The notes beneath the pieces were generated by a model that saw nothing but the letters and a program-made list of their open reading frames with translations, searched no databases and was not told where the DNA came from. Of a stretch of 64,000 bases of DNA, positions 36,050-45,513 are shown one piece after another (within the stretch, counting starts at the first letter, position 1; the number at the start of each line of letters is the position of its first letter). Both the position numbers and the translations under genes were made by a program. Location of the stretch: contig CAVRIZ010000003.1 in the NCBI GenBank assembly GCA_963721445.1, forward strand, positions 1 through 64,000, given 5' to 3'. Origin of the DNA: DAIOEK01 sp963721445. Its GTDB lineage: Bacteria; Chloroflexota; Anaerolineae; Anaerolineales; Anaerolineaceae.

Positions 36050-37309
36050 ATGCTTGATCGGATCTTAATAACCGGTGGAATTCCATCGATATGTTCTGCG
36101 CATCCGGCTGTCATTAAAGAAGCGCTAATTTCTGCACGAGACCGAATCGTGCTGATCGAATCAACTTGTAACCAGGTAAATCAATACGGCGGATATACCG
36201 GAATGGTTCCAGCGAAATTCGTTCAGTACGTTCAAAAAATTGCCGCTGAAAACCAAATTACTCCTACTAAAATTGTATTCGGAGGCGACCATTTGGGACC
36301 AAGTGTATGGCAAAATGAGCCTGCCGACGCAGCCATGCAAAAAGCAGTTGGACTTATTCAGAGCTATGTTCAAGCCGGATTTACCAAACTTCATCTGGAT
36401 TGCAGTATGCGTCTACTTGATGATCCAGCCGGACCAGTTCACCCCGAATTATGTGCCAAGCGGGCTGCCCAATTGGCGTTAGCCGCAGAAGAAATACAAG
36501 CCCATCAGATAGATGGAGTAGGAACCACGAAACTCTCTTATGTAATAGGAACAGAAGTACCCGTTCCGGGTGGGGCGATGTCACACGAAGAGGGAGTCCA
36601 TGTTTCACGGGTTGATGATGTGCGTGAGACTATCGAGATGCATCGACAGGCGTTTCTCGGTCTTGGGTTACACAAAGCCTGGGAACGAGTGATTGCAGTA
36701 GTTGTGCAACCCGGTGTTGAATTTGGCGATGATTTTGTTCTAGCTTATGAACCCGATAAGACTATTGAATTATCCCAATATATTGAGAAAAATAAACTCG
36801 TTTATGAAGCACATTCGACGGACTATCAGATGAAGGCTGCGTTGCAAAATATGGTGTGTGATCATTTTGCCATTCTCAAAGTTGGTCCGGCTCTGACATT
36901 CGCTTATCGTGAGGCAATTTTTGCCCTGGCAATGATGGAAAATGAAATCATCCCTTCAGCTGATTGCTCGAATATCATCCAAATACTTGATTCAGTCATG
37001 ATTGACCAACCGAATCACTGGAAGAAGTATTACTCTGGAACTGCTGAAGAACAAGCTTACAAACGAAAATACAGTCTTAGCGATCGAATTCGCTATTATT
37101 GGCTTCATCCAGATATTCAGAGTGCCCTGGCAATATTGCTGAAAAATTTATCCTTCAAATCTATCCCGTTCGCATTAGCGAGTCAATTCGTCCCTCGGGA
37201 AGCGGTAGTCCTCTATGAGAGGAGCGCCACTCTTTCACCAGAAAATATCATATCGACCCATCTCACTCATGTATTACGTAATTATTGGGATGCATGTGAA
37301 CCAATCTAA
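36050..37309 (+). CDS. kbaZ: GatZ/KbaZ/AgaZ family protein
   Basis: This 419-residue protein belongs to the family first described as the non-catalytic subunit of class II tagatose-bisphosphate aldolase. It shows GGIPSICSAHPAVIKEAL, IVFGGDHLGPSVWQN, TKLHLDCSMRLLDDP, YVIGTEVPVPGGA and VYEAHSTDYQ, and has full family length. The matching catalytic subunit KbaY/GatY is not in the window; a class I aldolase (35019) is present instead. This supports an independent role, for example the tagatose-6-phosphate kinase function proposed for AgaZ. The ATG at 36050 follows GAGGG. Confidence 0.88.
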   Translation: MLDRILITGGIPSICSAHPAVIKEALISARDRIVLIESTCNQVNQYGGYTGMVPAKFVQYVQKIAAENQITPTKIVFGGDHLGPSVWQNEPADAAMQKAVGLIQSYVQAGFTKLHLDCSMRLLDDPAGPVHPELCAKRAAQLALAAEEIQAHQIDGVGTTKLSYVIGTEVPVPGGAMSHEEGVHVSRVDDVRETIEMHRQAFLGLGLHKAWERVIAVVVQPGVEFGDDFVLAYEPDKTIELSQYIEKNKLVYEAHSTDYQMKAALQNMVCDHFAILKVGPALTFAYREAIFALAMMENEIIPSADCSNIIQILDSVMIDQPNHWKKYYSGTAEEQAYKRKYSLSDRIRYYWLHPDIQSALAILLKNLSFKSIPFALASQFVPREAVVLYERSATLSPENIISTHLTHVLRNYWDACEPI

Positions 37310-37377
37310 TTAGCACGAATGTCAAAGATGGATAAGGAGGGGGAGAGCATTATCAAAAAAAGTAATTAATTACATTT

Positions 37378-37394
37378 ATTGCGCATAGTTTATA
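37378..37394. repeat. second copy of a 17-bp intergenic repeat
   Basis: This is identical to 2898-2914 (ATTGCGCATAGTTTATA) and again lies between convergent genes (kbaZ and the kinase). Confidence 0.6.
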
Positions 37395-37491
37395 TAGTAA
37401 ATGATTGTTTCACTATTTTGTCAGGGGCGTTTTTGATACCAGAGTAAAAACATATAGACAGCTTCGTCCAATAAATAAAAATCCTTTACAT

Positions 37492-38539
37492 TTATCGCTG
37501 AATTCTTCCACCAGAACCGCCCGAGACTAAGGCTTGAACTTCATCGACGGTGCAATTGTTCATATCGCCTGGAATGGAGTGCTTCAAGCAGGAGGCGGCT
37601 GTAGCAAATTCCAATGCATCTTTCTCCGGCATCAAACTTGATAAGGCATAGATCAACCCCGCAGCAAAGGCATCGCCAGTTCCTACACGGTCAACTATAT
37701 CGGTAACCTCGTAGCGTTTGCTAACCATAAATTCGTCTCGGTTATGCAGACAGGCTGCCCAACTGCTGTGATTCGCGGAATGACTTGCGCGTAATGTTAT
37801 CGCCTGCATTTTTAAATTCGGAAAGCTGGTCAGAACCCGTTCACACAATACCTTGATATCTGGCTACATCAAGATAACCATCTTCGAGTTCTTCTTCCCA
37901 GTGGTTATTTTCCAGGGTAATTCCCAGAGCACGTTGACAATCTTCCTCATTGGCGATACCGATATCAACATGCCGAACCAACTCGGTCATTACCTGCGGC
38001 GCTTTCTTTCCATATCGCCATAAGTTCTTTCGGTAGTTATAGTCACAGGATACCGTCAGACCCATCGTATGGGCAGCTTGTACTGCCTGCAAGGCGATCG
38101 CTGCTGTACTCTCGCTTATGGCTGGAGTTATGCCGGTAACATGAAACCAACTTGCTCCATCCAGGAGTTTTGGCCAGTCAAATTGCTCAGGTAATGCATC
38201 CATAATGGATGAATTCAGACGATCATAGACCACCCGGGATGGACGTTGGTTTGCTCCAGCTTCGAAATAATAGGTCCCAATCCGCTCACCTTGACGACGG
38301 ATCCCCGACACATCCACTCCACGACCACGTAAAAAGGCAATACATGCGTCCCCAAGCGGATTTTTTGGTAAGGCCGTAATAAATGACACTTGACAGCCAA
38401 ACATAGCCAGTGAAGACGCTACATTCGCTTCACCACCACCAAAAGTAGCTTCAAGGATTGGGGATTGCAATAATCGTTCATAACCCGGGGATTTTAGCCT
38501 GAGCATCACTTCTCCAAATGTGACAATGTGTCTGTCCAT
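37492..38539 (-). pseudogene. kdgK: PfkB-family kinase, KDG-kinase-like, frameshifted
   Basis: This ribokinase-fold kinase shows MDRHIVTFGEVMLRLKSPG, FGGGEANVASSLAMFG, SCDYNYRKNLW and the anion-hole/catalytic motif DRVGTGDAFAAGLIYAL. The frame breaks near 37850: LDVARY should continue KVLCERVLTSFPNLKM, needing one base fewer. The repaired length is 348 residues, normal for KdgK (2-keto-3-deoxygluconate kinase). The ATG at 38539 is chosen because GGAGG stands seven bases before it. It ends the IclR-controlled operon. KdgK is the best match by the N-terminus; another 2-keto-sugar kinase is possible. Confidence 0.82.
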
Positions 38540-38662
38540 GCCAATCCTCCGTCGATAACTGTCCAATTTATATTCAGTACAATCTTGCTGATGATGTCAC
38601 TTCCAGTTCAGAATCCATCCACCGTATCGCGATGCCACCAAGAAAACAACTGTCCAGATAAC

Positions 38663-39133
38663 CTACCCGGCGTTACTCTTCACTTGAAGAATCATTTCAA
38701 TTTCAACAGGTATATTTCCTGGTAACACATTTACTCCGATGGATGTCCGTGCATGTTTACCCTGTTCACCAAAGACTTGAACTAACAGGTCCGAAGCGCC
38801 ATTTATTACTTCAGGCTGACGATTGAATTCAGGCTCGCTGTTTACATAACCATTTAGTTTTACAACACAAATGACACGATCTAGGTCACCCAATTCTGCT
38901 TTTGCCACACTCAACAGGTTCAACATTGTTTGACGGGCGGCAGCATACCCATCTTCTACGGATAATTCTTTCCCCAGGCGTCCTGTAAATAATAATCCTT
39001 CCCGGGTATAACAAGTTGTACCCGATAGAAAAAGGAGATCACCTGCAAGTCGGGCAGTGAGATATGATCCAACAGGTATTGGTGGTTCCGGGAGGGTCAA
39101 TCCCAGTCTTTTAAGTCGCGTTTCAATTTCCAT
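38663..39133 (-). CDS. RidA/YjgF-family protein
   Basis: This protein of about 156 residues shows PVGSYLTARLAGDLLFLSG, DLDRVICVVKLNGYVNSEP, and the C-terminal RTSIGVNVLPGNIPVEIEM motif with the Arg that binds 2-imino acids. RidA proteins hydrolyse reactive enamines/imines; divergent members act on other carbonyl intermediates. The ATG at 39133 is preferred over TTG 39151. It is encoded between the binding-protein and kinase genes, so it may remove a reactive intermediate of this pathway. Confidence 0.88.
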   Translation of the reverse strand: MEIETRLKRLGLTLPEPPIPVGSYLTARLAGDLLFLSGTTCYTREGLLFTGRLGKELSVEDGYAAARQTMLNLLSVAKAELGDLDRVICVVKLNGYVNSEPEFNRQPEVINGASDLLVQVFGEQGKHARTSIGVNVLPGNIPVEIEMILQVKSNAG

Positions 39134-39155
39134 AAATAACTTTCTCTTCAAAGTA

Positions 39156-39202
39156 GGGTTTTCCCAGCAGTTGTAATGGTGCTATGAACACTGGGAAAAC
39201 CC
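39156..39202 (-). terminator. hairpin between binding-protein and RidA genes
   Basis: The 12-bp arms GGGTTTTCCCAG and CTGGGAAAACCC flank a 23-base loop. It is the third case in the window of a hairpin directly after a sugar-binding lipoprotein gene. Confidence 0.6.
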
Positions 39203-39241
39203 ATATATATTTGGTTACTCTCTCTGGTTTAGATTCAACCT

Positions 39242-40213
39242 TTAGAATAAGCTGTTTGGATCATAGTACTTGATCACATTATCTTTTGTGATCAATGGGG
39301 ACGGTAGATAGGTGTTGAGCGGAGGTGTGGCACCGGCTAAAATATTCATCAATCTATTAAATCCTGCCCGTCCAATTTGGTCAGAGTTGTTTAACCCGGT
39401 ACAACCATAATTGCTGCCGTTTAGGATCTGCTCGAGTGCTTGTTTTTGTCCGTCAACGCCACAGAGGAACATCTCATCTGTCCGGCCGGCATCAGCAATA
39501 GCGCGCTGAGCGCCAAGGCACATCGAATCATTTTCACAAAAGACCACATCGATTTTGGCATTGGCTGCCAGCAGATTTTCCATCTGCTTCAATCCACCAT
39601 CTTCGCTCCAACCACCAAAGTCTGGCGCATTTATTACAGTCATACCCGTGGCTTTGCTGACAATATCGAGCATACCCTTCGTTCGGTTTAACCCAATCGA
39701 GTTGTCTGCGGGACCACCTTTTAGAACGACCATAACACCTTTACCACCGAGGCGGTCAACAATGTACTGGCCATCCTGCTGTCCGATCTTGAAGTTGTCA
39801 GGACCCACATAGCTGGTATAACCGCTCGTCCATTGGCGATCAACCAATACCACCGGGATGCCGGCTTTATTGATTGAATCCATTGCAGAAGGAAGCTGCT
39901 CGAGCCAGGCTCCGCTAATGATTATGCCATCCACTTTTTGGGCAATGAGGTCTTCGATATCGGAGTTAAGTTTAGCCGCATCACCATTGGCATCAGTGCT
40001 AATTATCTTCACATTCGGGTAATTGCTGGCTTCACTGATGATGGATTCGTTCATACCAATGAAATAAGCGCAGCATTGGCTGAAATTCGCCACACCAATC
40101 GAGATACTCTTCGGTGCGGCTGCTCCACTTGGAGCCGGAGCAGGTGCTGGAGCACATGCTCCCAAAAGAATGACCATAACCAAAACAAGGCTAAGAACAA
40201 GTGAACGCTTCAT
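39242..40213 (-). CDS. CUT2-type sugar-binding lipoprotein (RbsB-like)
   Basis: This 323-residue lipoprotein has signal peptide MKRSLVLSLVLVMVILLGAC with lipobox, a short Ala/Pro linker, then one Peripla_BP_4 domain (ISIGVANFSQCCAYFIGMNE, KVDGIIISGAWLEQLPSAMD, IPVVLVDRQW). The ATG at 40213 is chosen because GGAGATTAAAC precedes it and it begins the signal peptide. Together with the fused ATPase and the permease upstream, it forms a complete CUT2 importer. Confidence 0.9.
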   Translation of the reverse strand: MKRSLVLSLVLVMVILLGACAPAPAPAPSGAAAPKSISIGVANFSQCCAYFIGMNESIISEASNYPNVKIISTDANGDAAKLNSDIEDLIAQKVDGIIISGAWLEQLPSAMDSINKAGIPVVLVDRQWTSGYTSYVGPDNFKIGQQDGQYIVDRLGGKGVMVVLKGGPADNSIGLNRTKGMLDIVSKATGMTVINAPDFGGWSEDGGLKQMENLLAANAKIDVVFCENDSMCLGAQRAIADAGRTDEMFLCGVDGQKQALEQILNGSNYGCTGLNNSDQIGRAGFNRLMNILAGATPPLNTYLPSPLITKDNVIKYYDPNSLF

Positions 40214-40361
40214 GTTTAATCTCCATCTCTCGCTGAATATGAAAAGGGATACATCTTGACTGCACAAATATCATTCCAATACTTTTTTGTGCTTGATCTG
40301 CACCTCCTTTCGGCTTTCCCATCGTAATGGTCAGCCAGGGTGGGACAATTTCTATCCGATG

Positions 40362-41375
40362 TTACTTTTCCTTACGACGTGCCAAAACTGCGAATAGAAT
40401 AATCAGTCCTTTGAAAATCTGCTGATAGTAGGACTGAACATTGAACAAATTAAGCAGGTTGTCGATCAACCCCAGGGTAACAATTCCGCCAACGGTTCCC
40501 AATACACTTCCACCACCACCTCCAAGGATCGCACCTCCGATCACACACGCGGCAATAGCATCCAATTCAAAGCCGGCGCCCAGACTTGGCTGAGCGATTC
40601 CCAACCGTGACGCGAGAAGGACTCCTGCCAGTGCTGCGCACAATCCGGAGATGATATAAGCCAGGAGGATATGCCAGCGTACATTAATACCTGCCAGTCG
40701 GACTGCTTCTTCATTGCCGCCAATCGCTACAATGGCACGACCTGCGGTCGTACGATTGATGAAAAACATCATGACAAGGAATGCAACCAACATGATCAAT
40801 ACTGATAGGGTAAAAGGGCCGAGGATTGGTGTCCCAAATATTGTACGGAAACTCGTATCTTCTGGCGTGATCGGTGTCTGGGAGTATACATATACCAATC
40901 CTCTGATCGCACCCAGTGTGGCGAGTGTAACAATAAATGGTTGAAGCTTGAAGCGTGAAATCATGAAACCGTTGAAAGCACCAGCCAATCCACCTACACC
41001 GAGAGCAATAAGGATGGCAATGGGTAATGGTAAGTGGTTGTTTTGGATCATTCCAGAAACAACGATTGCGGAAAAAGCCACTACCGGTCCCACAGATAGA
41101 TCAATTCCTCCTGTTAGGATTACGACCAACATTCCCAGGCTGATCAGGCCATTTGTTACTATTTGCCGAAGCAGGTTGCTGATGTTTCGCTGGGTGAAGA
41201 ACACGTCCGACATGGTAGCGGCAATAAAAAGCAGCAAGACGAACGCCCCAAGAAAGGCATAATCAACCCAACGGCGTTTGCCGCCGACACCTGTTCCTTC
41301 AGTGAGGAATACTCGCCTGAGCCCTCGTTTGACAACTGAAATTAAGGATGGTTTTTCAACCTGATGTGTGCTCAT
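40362..41375 (-). CDS. CUT2-type sugar ABC permease (RbsC-like)
   Basis: This protein of about 337 residues is a RbsC-type membrane protein with GMLVVILTGGIDLSVGPVVA, RFKLQPFIVTLATLGAIRG, GGNEEAVRLAGINVRW and AACVIGGAILGGGGGSVLG. The ATG at 41375 overlaps the ATPase stop by four bases (ATGA), showing translational coupling. A longer reading from 41396 would overlap more. Confidence 0.92.
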   Translation of the reverse strand: MSTHQVEKPSLISVVKRGLRRVFLTEGTGVGGKRRWVDYAFLGAFVLLLFIAATMSDVFFTQRNISNLLRQIVTNGLISLGMLVVILTGGIDLSVGPVVAFSAIVVSGMIQNNHLPLPIAILIALGVGGLAGAFNGFMISRFKLQPFIVTLATLGAIRGLVYVYSQTPITPEDTSFRTIFGTPILGPFTLSVLIMLVAFLVMMFFINRTTAGRAIVAIGGNEEAVRLAGINVRWHILLAYIISGLCAALAGVLLASRLGIAQPSLGAGFELDAIAACVIGGAILGGGGGSVLGTVGGIVTLGLIDNLLNLFNVQSYYQQIFKGLIILFAVLARRKEK

Positions 41376-42874
41376 TGAACCACTCCTGCTGCACAAGCCA
41401 ATAATCTTTCTTCACTTGCTTGGGCTCTTGTAAATTCCCCAACCAGATTGCCTTCCCGCATCACCAATGCCCGGTCACTCATACCCAGAATTTCAGGTAA
41501 CTCAGATGAGATTAGTAAAACACCAACTCCCTGGTCGGCCAGATCATTGATAATTCGATATATTTCCACTTTTGTTGCCACATCGACACCTCGGGTTGGC
41601 TCATCCAGAATAAGCACACGCGCTTTTGATAAAAGCCATTTCGCCAGAATGACTTTTTGTTGGTTGCCACCGCTCAATTGACGCACCAGGCGGTTTATCT
41701 GAGGCGGGTGGATGTCCAATTCGCTCACTTTCTCCTGTACCCGAGAATCACGTTTTCGCAGATCCAGAATACCCAACAGACTTACCTGGCTCAGAGTCGC
41801 CAGACTGGCATTATCTCTGATCGAGCAGCTCATCACCAACCCATCCCTTTTACGATCCTCCGTCAAAAATGCTATCCCCGCGTTCACAGCCTCGCGCGGA
41901 GAGTGAGGTTTTACAGGACGGCCATCCAGTCTGAGTTCCCCCGCACTGGTAGGATCTGCACCAAAAATACAGCGAGCTACCTGAGTACGCCCACTTCCTA
42001 CCAACCCGAACAGCCCGATAATTTCTCCATGCCGTAAAGTAAAGGAAATATTTTTGAATGATCCAATCCGGGAAAAATCCTTTATTGAGAGCGCTTCATC
42101 CTGTGGGTTTGAATTACGTTTTGGGAACAATTCAGCCAGATCACGCCCAACCATCATTTTGATGAGCTGGTTCTGATCAGCTTCAGATGGTTTGACTGTG
42201 CCAATCAATTCGCCGTCCTTGAGAACTGTGATACGGTCCGCAATCTGATACACTTCTTCCAGCCTATGAGAAATGTATAGAATAAGCGCAGAATCCTGCT
42301 TTAATTTTTGGATTAATCCAAATAGTCGTTTTAATTCTTCCTGTGACAACACAGCAGAAGGCTCATCTAAGATCCAAATTCGGGGTTTGGTTACAGCCGC
42401 TTTCGCAATTTCGACCATTTGTTGTTGCGATACACTTAAGTGGGAGACTTGCATCCTGACATCCAGACCGCTGAAACCAATCTCCTCTAATTTTTGAGCA
42501 GCTTGTTGGTGGGCTACTTTCCAATCCACCAACCACTTCTGTTTGTGGGTGGGCATCTGTCCCAATAAGATATTCTCAGTAATACTCAAATGTCTTACAA
42601 GACTAAATTCCTGGTATACGGCCTGGATTCCCAGCTGGTGGGCAGAGAATGGACTATTGATCTCAACCGGAGAACCATTCAGAAAGATCTCCCCGGAATC
42701 CCGCCGCAACGCGCCAGCGATGATTTTCATCAGTGTTGATTTACCGGCGCCATTCTCTCCGACAATGGCATGCACTTCCCCCAGACGGGCACTGAAATCC
42801 ACGCCCTTTAACGCCTGAGTGCCATCAAAATTCTTGCGAATGCCGTGCATAACCAAAAAGTCAGTCTCAGACAT
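41372..42874 (-). CDS. CUT2-type sugar ABC ATPase with two fused domains (RbsA-like)
   Basis: This 500-residue protein has two ATPase halves. The first has Walker A GENGAGKSTLMKI, degenerate signature LSVSQQQMVEIAKA and WILDEPSAVL. The second has a degenerate P-loop (GLVGSGRTQ), signature LSGGNQQKVILAKWL and VLILDEPTRGVDV. This is the usual RbsA arrangement, unlike the single-domain ATPase at 6190. It follows the dehydrogenase gene by eight bases. Confidence 0.93.
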   Translation of the reverse strand: MSETDFLVMHGIRKNFDGTQALKGVDFSARLGEVHAIVGENGAGKSTLMKIIAGALRRDSGEIFLNGSPVEINSPFSAHQLGIQAVYQEFSLVRHLSITENILLGQMPTHKQKWLVDWKVAHQQAAQKLEEIGFSGLDVRMQVSHLSVSQQQMVEIAKAAVTKPRIWILDEPSAVLSQEELKRLFGLIQKLKQDSALILYISHRLEEVYQIADRITVLKDGELIGTVKPSEADQNQLIKMMVGRDLAELFPKRNSNPQDEALSIKDFSRIGSFKNISFTLRHGEIIGLFGLVGSGRTQVARCIFGADPTSAGELRLDGRPVKPHSPREAVNAGIAFLTEDRKRDGLVMSCSIRDNASLATLSQVSLLGILDLRKRDSRVQEKVSELDIHPPQINRLVRQLSGGNQQKVILAKWLLSKARVLILDEPTRGVDVATKVEIYRIINDLADQGVGVLLISSELPEILGMSDRALVMREGNLVGEFTRAQASEERLLACAAGVVQ

Positions 42875-42882
42875 GCTCCTGA

Positions 42883-44334
42883 TTATTCCTTATCTACTGG
42901 TGGAAAAGCATTATGAACTACGATAGTTTTCTGATCGGTCATCTCATCCAACGTGTCGTGGACTCCTTCACGTCCGTGACCACTCAATTTAATACCACCA
43001 AACGGAAGGGTCTCCACCCGGAGTGCCGAAGACCAATTGATGATCACTCCGCCTGCTTCCAGGCGATACGCAATATCAAGTGCCTTATTAATATCCGGGG
43101 TAAATACCGCCGATTGCAAGCCATAAGGGGAATCATTTGCCATTCGAACCGCTTCATCAATTGAATTGAAGCTGACTAATGGAACAACCGGACCAAAAAC
43201 TTCTTCTTTGAACACGGGCATCTCCACACCAACATCTGTCAGGACAGTTGGTTCCATGAATGTGCCTTTTCTCTTCCCACCGAATCGAAGTTTTGCCCCG
43301 GCAGAAACAGCACTATTTACAAAGTTTTCTACTTCAACTGCTGCATGTTCATTGATAAGCGGACCAACATCGGTGTCTTCCAATAATTGATCTCCTACCT
43401 TGAGCGCCTTCGCTTTTGTCGTCAGCAAGGCAGCGAACTTCTCATAAATTGGAGCTTCCACCAATACCCGCTTCACAGCGCAACATATTTGACCATTCCC
43501 CCTTGCAAGCCTTCCCAGGACCACCGCAGTGGCGGCTTTCTCCAGATCTGCATCTGCCAGGATGATGAGCGCATCGTTTCCGCCCAATTCCATATGAACT
43601 TTCTTGAGATTTTGTGACGCAAGTTCAGCGATGCGAATACCAACTTCCGTACTACCTGTCACAGTAATTAGCTGAATACCTTTAGACCGAGATAAGTAAT
43701 CGCCAATTTGGGCACCAGGTCCGGTAATCATCTGATTTGAACCTTTTGGTAAGCCACATTCTTGCATCAATTCGGTTATCTTCAATAAGGTTAGGGGACA
43801 GGCGCTAGGTGGTTTTGAGATCAGCGCATTTCCAGCCGCGAGGGCGGCAGCCGCCTTGTGTCCCCATAATTCCACTGGATAATTGAATGGAACAATGGCT
43901 GCCACAACTCCCAATGGTTGTCGGATGGTAAAAGCAAAATGCCGTTCATTTCCACTGACCGCATCAACAGGAATCACGCGTCCAAAAATGCGTTTACTTT
44001 CTTCGGCAAAGCCGCGGAAAATATTCGCTGTCACCCGTACTTCGGCGCGGGTTTGCTGGATGGGCTTTCCATTCTCTGATGCGAGTAACCTGCCCAAATC
44101 CTCGCTGTGTGCTTCAATCGCAAGGGCAATGCGATTGAGGATCTCATATCGCTGATGGGCAGACAGTTTACGCATGGCTTCTTTGCCCTTTTGTGCCACC
44201 GTCACACAACGGGCAACATCATCAAGTGTGCCGCGGGGAACCCGATCCAATACTTCGCCAGTACCAGGATTGTGGACATCCATCCAGGCACCATCAGATG
44301 AATCAACCCATTGATCATCGATAAACATTTTCAT
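42883..44334 (-). CDS. NAD(P)-dependent aldehyde dehydrogenase
   Basis: This 483-residue ALDH-superfamily enzyme shows PLGVVAAIVPFNYPVELWG, TVTGSTEVGIRIAE (cofactor loop), catalytic Glu in MELGGNDALI, catalytic Cys in GNGQICCAVKR, and KEEVFGPVVPLVSF. The double Cys at the active site is slightly unusual, and only one is expected to act. It resembles lactaldehyde, glycolaldehyde or semialdehyde dehydrogenases. As first gene after IclR and before the importer, it probably oxidises an aldehyde from the imported sugar or sugar acid. The ATG at 44334 follows GAGGAAACC. Confidence 0.9.
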   Translation of the reverse strand: MKMFIDDQWVDSSDGAWMDVHNPGTGEVLDRVPRGTLDDVARCVTVAQKGKEAMRKLSAHQRYEILNRIALAIEAHSEDLGRLLASENGKPIQQTRAEVRVTANIFRGFAEESKRIFGRVIPVDAVSGNERHFAFTIRQPLGVVAAIVPFNYPVELWGHKAAAALAAGNALISKPPSACPLTLLKITELMQECGLPKGSNQMITGPGAQIGDYLSRSKGIQLITVTGSTEVGIRIAELASQNLKKVHMELGGNDALIILADADLEKAATAVVLGRLARGNGQICCAVKRVLVEAPIYEKFAALLTTKAKALKVGDQLLEDTDVGPLINEHAAVEVENFVNSAVSAGAKLRFGGKRKGTFMEPTVLTDVGVEMPVFKEEVFGPVVPLVSFNSIDEAVRMANDSPYGLQSAVFTPDINKALDIAYRLEAGGVIINWSSALRVETLPFGGIKLSGHGREGVHDTLDEMTDQKTIVVHNAFPPVDKE

Positions 44335-44407
44335 GGTTTCCTCGCTTTCGAATTCTTGGAGAGTGGTATTCCGGCGGCCCGGATTGAACTAGTTAATCGA
44401 ACTTAAT

Positions 44408-45280
44408 TTAAATTGACCCATTCTTGCCTTTTATTCCCAACACCTGCCCGGAAAATCCCCATCTTCTTGAGACTTGTCGGGTACATTCCCAGAGGTGTGG
44501 ACCTAACTGTTGAGCGCGCGCTTGGTTCATTCTCTCTCTTGGACCGGAAATACTGATAGCTGCAATCGCTTTCCCCGAGTAGTCAATAATCGGCGCACCC
44601 ACGCAGCATATCCCCGGTTCGTTTTCTTCATTATCAAGGGCAAATCCTTGAGAAAACACCGAGACCAATTCAGTCTTTAATTCCTCTGGGGAAGTGATCG
44701 TCTTGGGGGTTCGAGCTTCCAGTGTCTCAGATAGGACTGAATTCAAGAGGTCAGGCGAACTGAAAGCCAGGATCGCTTTACCTAATGAAGTACAGTACAT
44801 GGGTAAACGTGTACCTATATGGGAAGACATCCCCAAAGCATGTTTGCTTTCAATCTTGGCAATATATACAATACCAGTCCCGGATGGAACCGCGAGGTGA
44901 ATGGTCTCACCGGTTTTTTCAGCTAACTCGTCCATCGTAGACTGGCTGGCACTTCGCAGATCGCTGTTGGCAAGGAAGGAACCTGCCAATTCGATCACTT
45001 TCGATCCCAGCCTGAACCGATCTTCGCCGTTCTTTTCCGCTAATCCAACTGAAAGGAGAGTGGCCATATAACGGTGGGTTGAGCTTTTTGGCATGCCAAT
45101 TTTCAGCGAAAGTTCATTCAACCCTATCCCTACTTCCGCCTTGTCTGCAAGGATATCAACGATACTCATTGCTTTGGTCACGGTAGTGGAGAAAGAAGCT
45201 CGCTGTTGATTCTCAGATTGAGAATCAACAGCGATTATTTCGGAATCTTGAGAGCTGGCGCTGGCTTTTATAGGGGACAT
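44408..45280 (-). CDS. IclR-family transcriptional regulator
   Basis: This 290-residue protein has an N-terminal winged helix (IGLNELSLKIGMPKSSTHRYM) and a C-terminal effector domain (GTRLPMYCTSLGKAILAF, CCVGAPIIDYSGKAIAAISISGP). A 30-residue Ser/Gln-rich stretch precedes the HTH. TGGAA-N5-TTCCA sites 42-66 bases upstream of the start suggest autoregulation. The family includes KdgR, which fits the KdgK-like kinase of the same operon. Codons 16-27 form a perfect inverted repeat (45201-45233). Confidence 0.9.
   Translation of the reverse strand: MSPIKASASSQDSEIIAVDSQSENQQRASFSTTVTKAMSIVDILADKAEVGIGLNELSLKIGMPKSSTHRYMATLLSVGLAEKNGEDRFRLGSKVIELAGSFLANSDLRSASQSTMDELAEKTGETIHLAVPSGTGIVYIAKIESKHALGMSSHIGTRLPMYCTSLGKAILAFSSPDLLNSVLSETLEARTPKTITSPEELKTELVSVFSQGFALDNEENEPGICCVGAPIIDYSGKAIAAISISGPRERMNQARAQQLGPHLWECTRQVSRRWGFSGQVLGIKGKNGSI
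45201..45233. repeat. perfect 15-bp inverted repeat inside the iclR-like coding region
   Basis: CGCTGTTGATTCTCA and TGAGAATCAACAGCG are separated by three bases. In the mRNA this forms a strong hairpin about 50 bases after the start codon, in the part encoding the poorly conserved Ser/Gln-rich N-terminus. Confidence 0.8.
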
Positions 45281-45321
45281 AGCTTCTCAACTTAGACCGA
45301 GTGGTTAGTTATGTCAAGCAA

Positions 45322-45346
45322 TTCCAATATATGGAACGACATTCCA
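45322..45346. promoter_or_regulatory. IclR-type operator (overlapping TTCCA/TGGAA repeats)
   Basis: TTCCA-N5-TGGAA-N5-TTCCA forms two overlapping inverted repeats. The second half, TGGAA-CGACA-TTCCA, has the spacing of the known IclR consensus TGGAAATNATTTCCA. It lies just upstream of the IclR-type gene. Confidence 0.65.
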
Positions 45347-45513
45347 CATAGTAGCATTTATAAAAATAAATGTCAACTATTTTCGGTGACAAGTTTTGGG
45401 GTAAATCGGACTATTATTGACAAAAATTTTTAAAAAGGTAGAGAATGTCTGGTAGCCTGAAAACAAGGGGTGGGCAAAAAGACAAAGTATATTTTCTATA
45501 TATACAGGATTGT

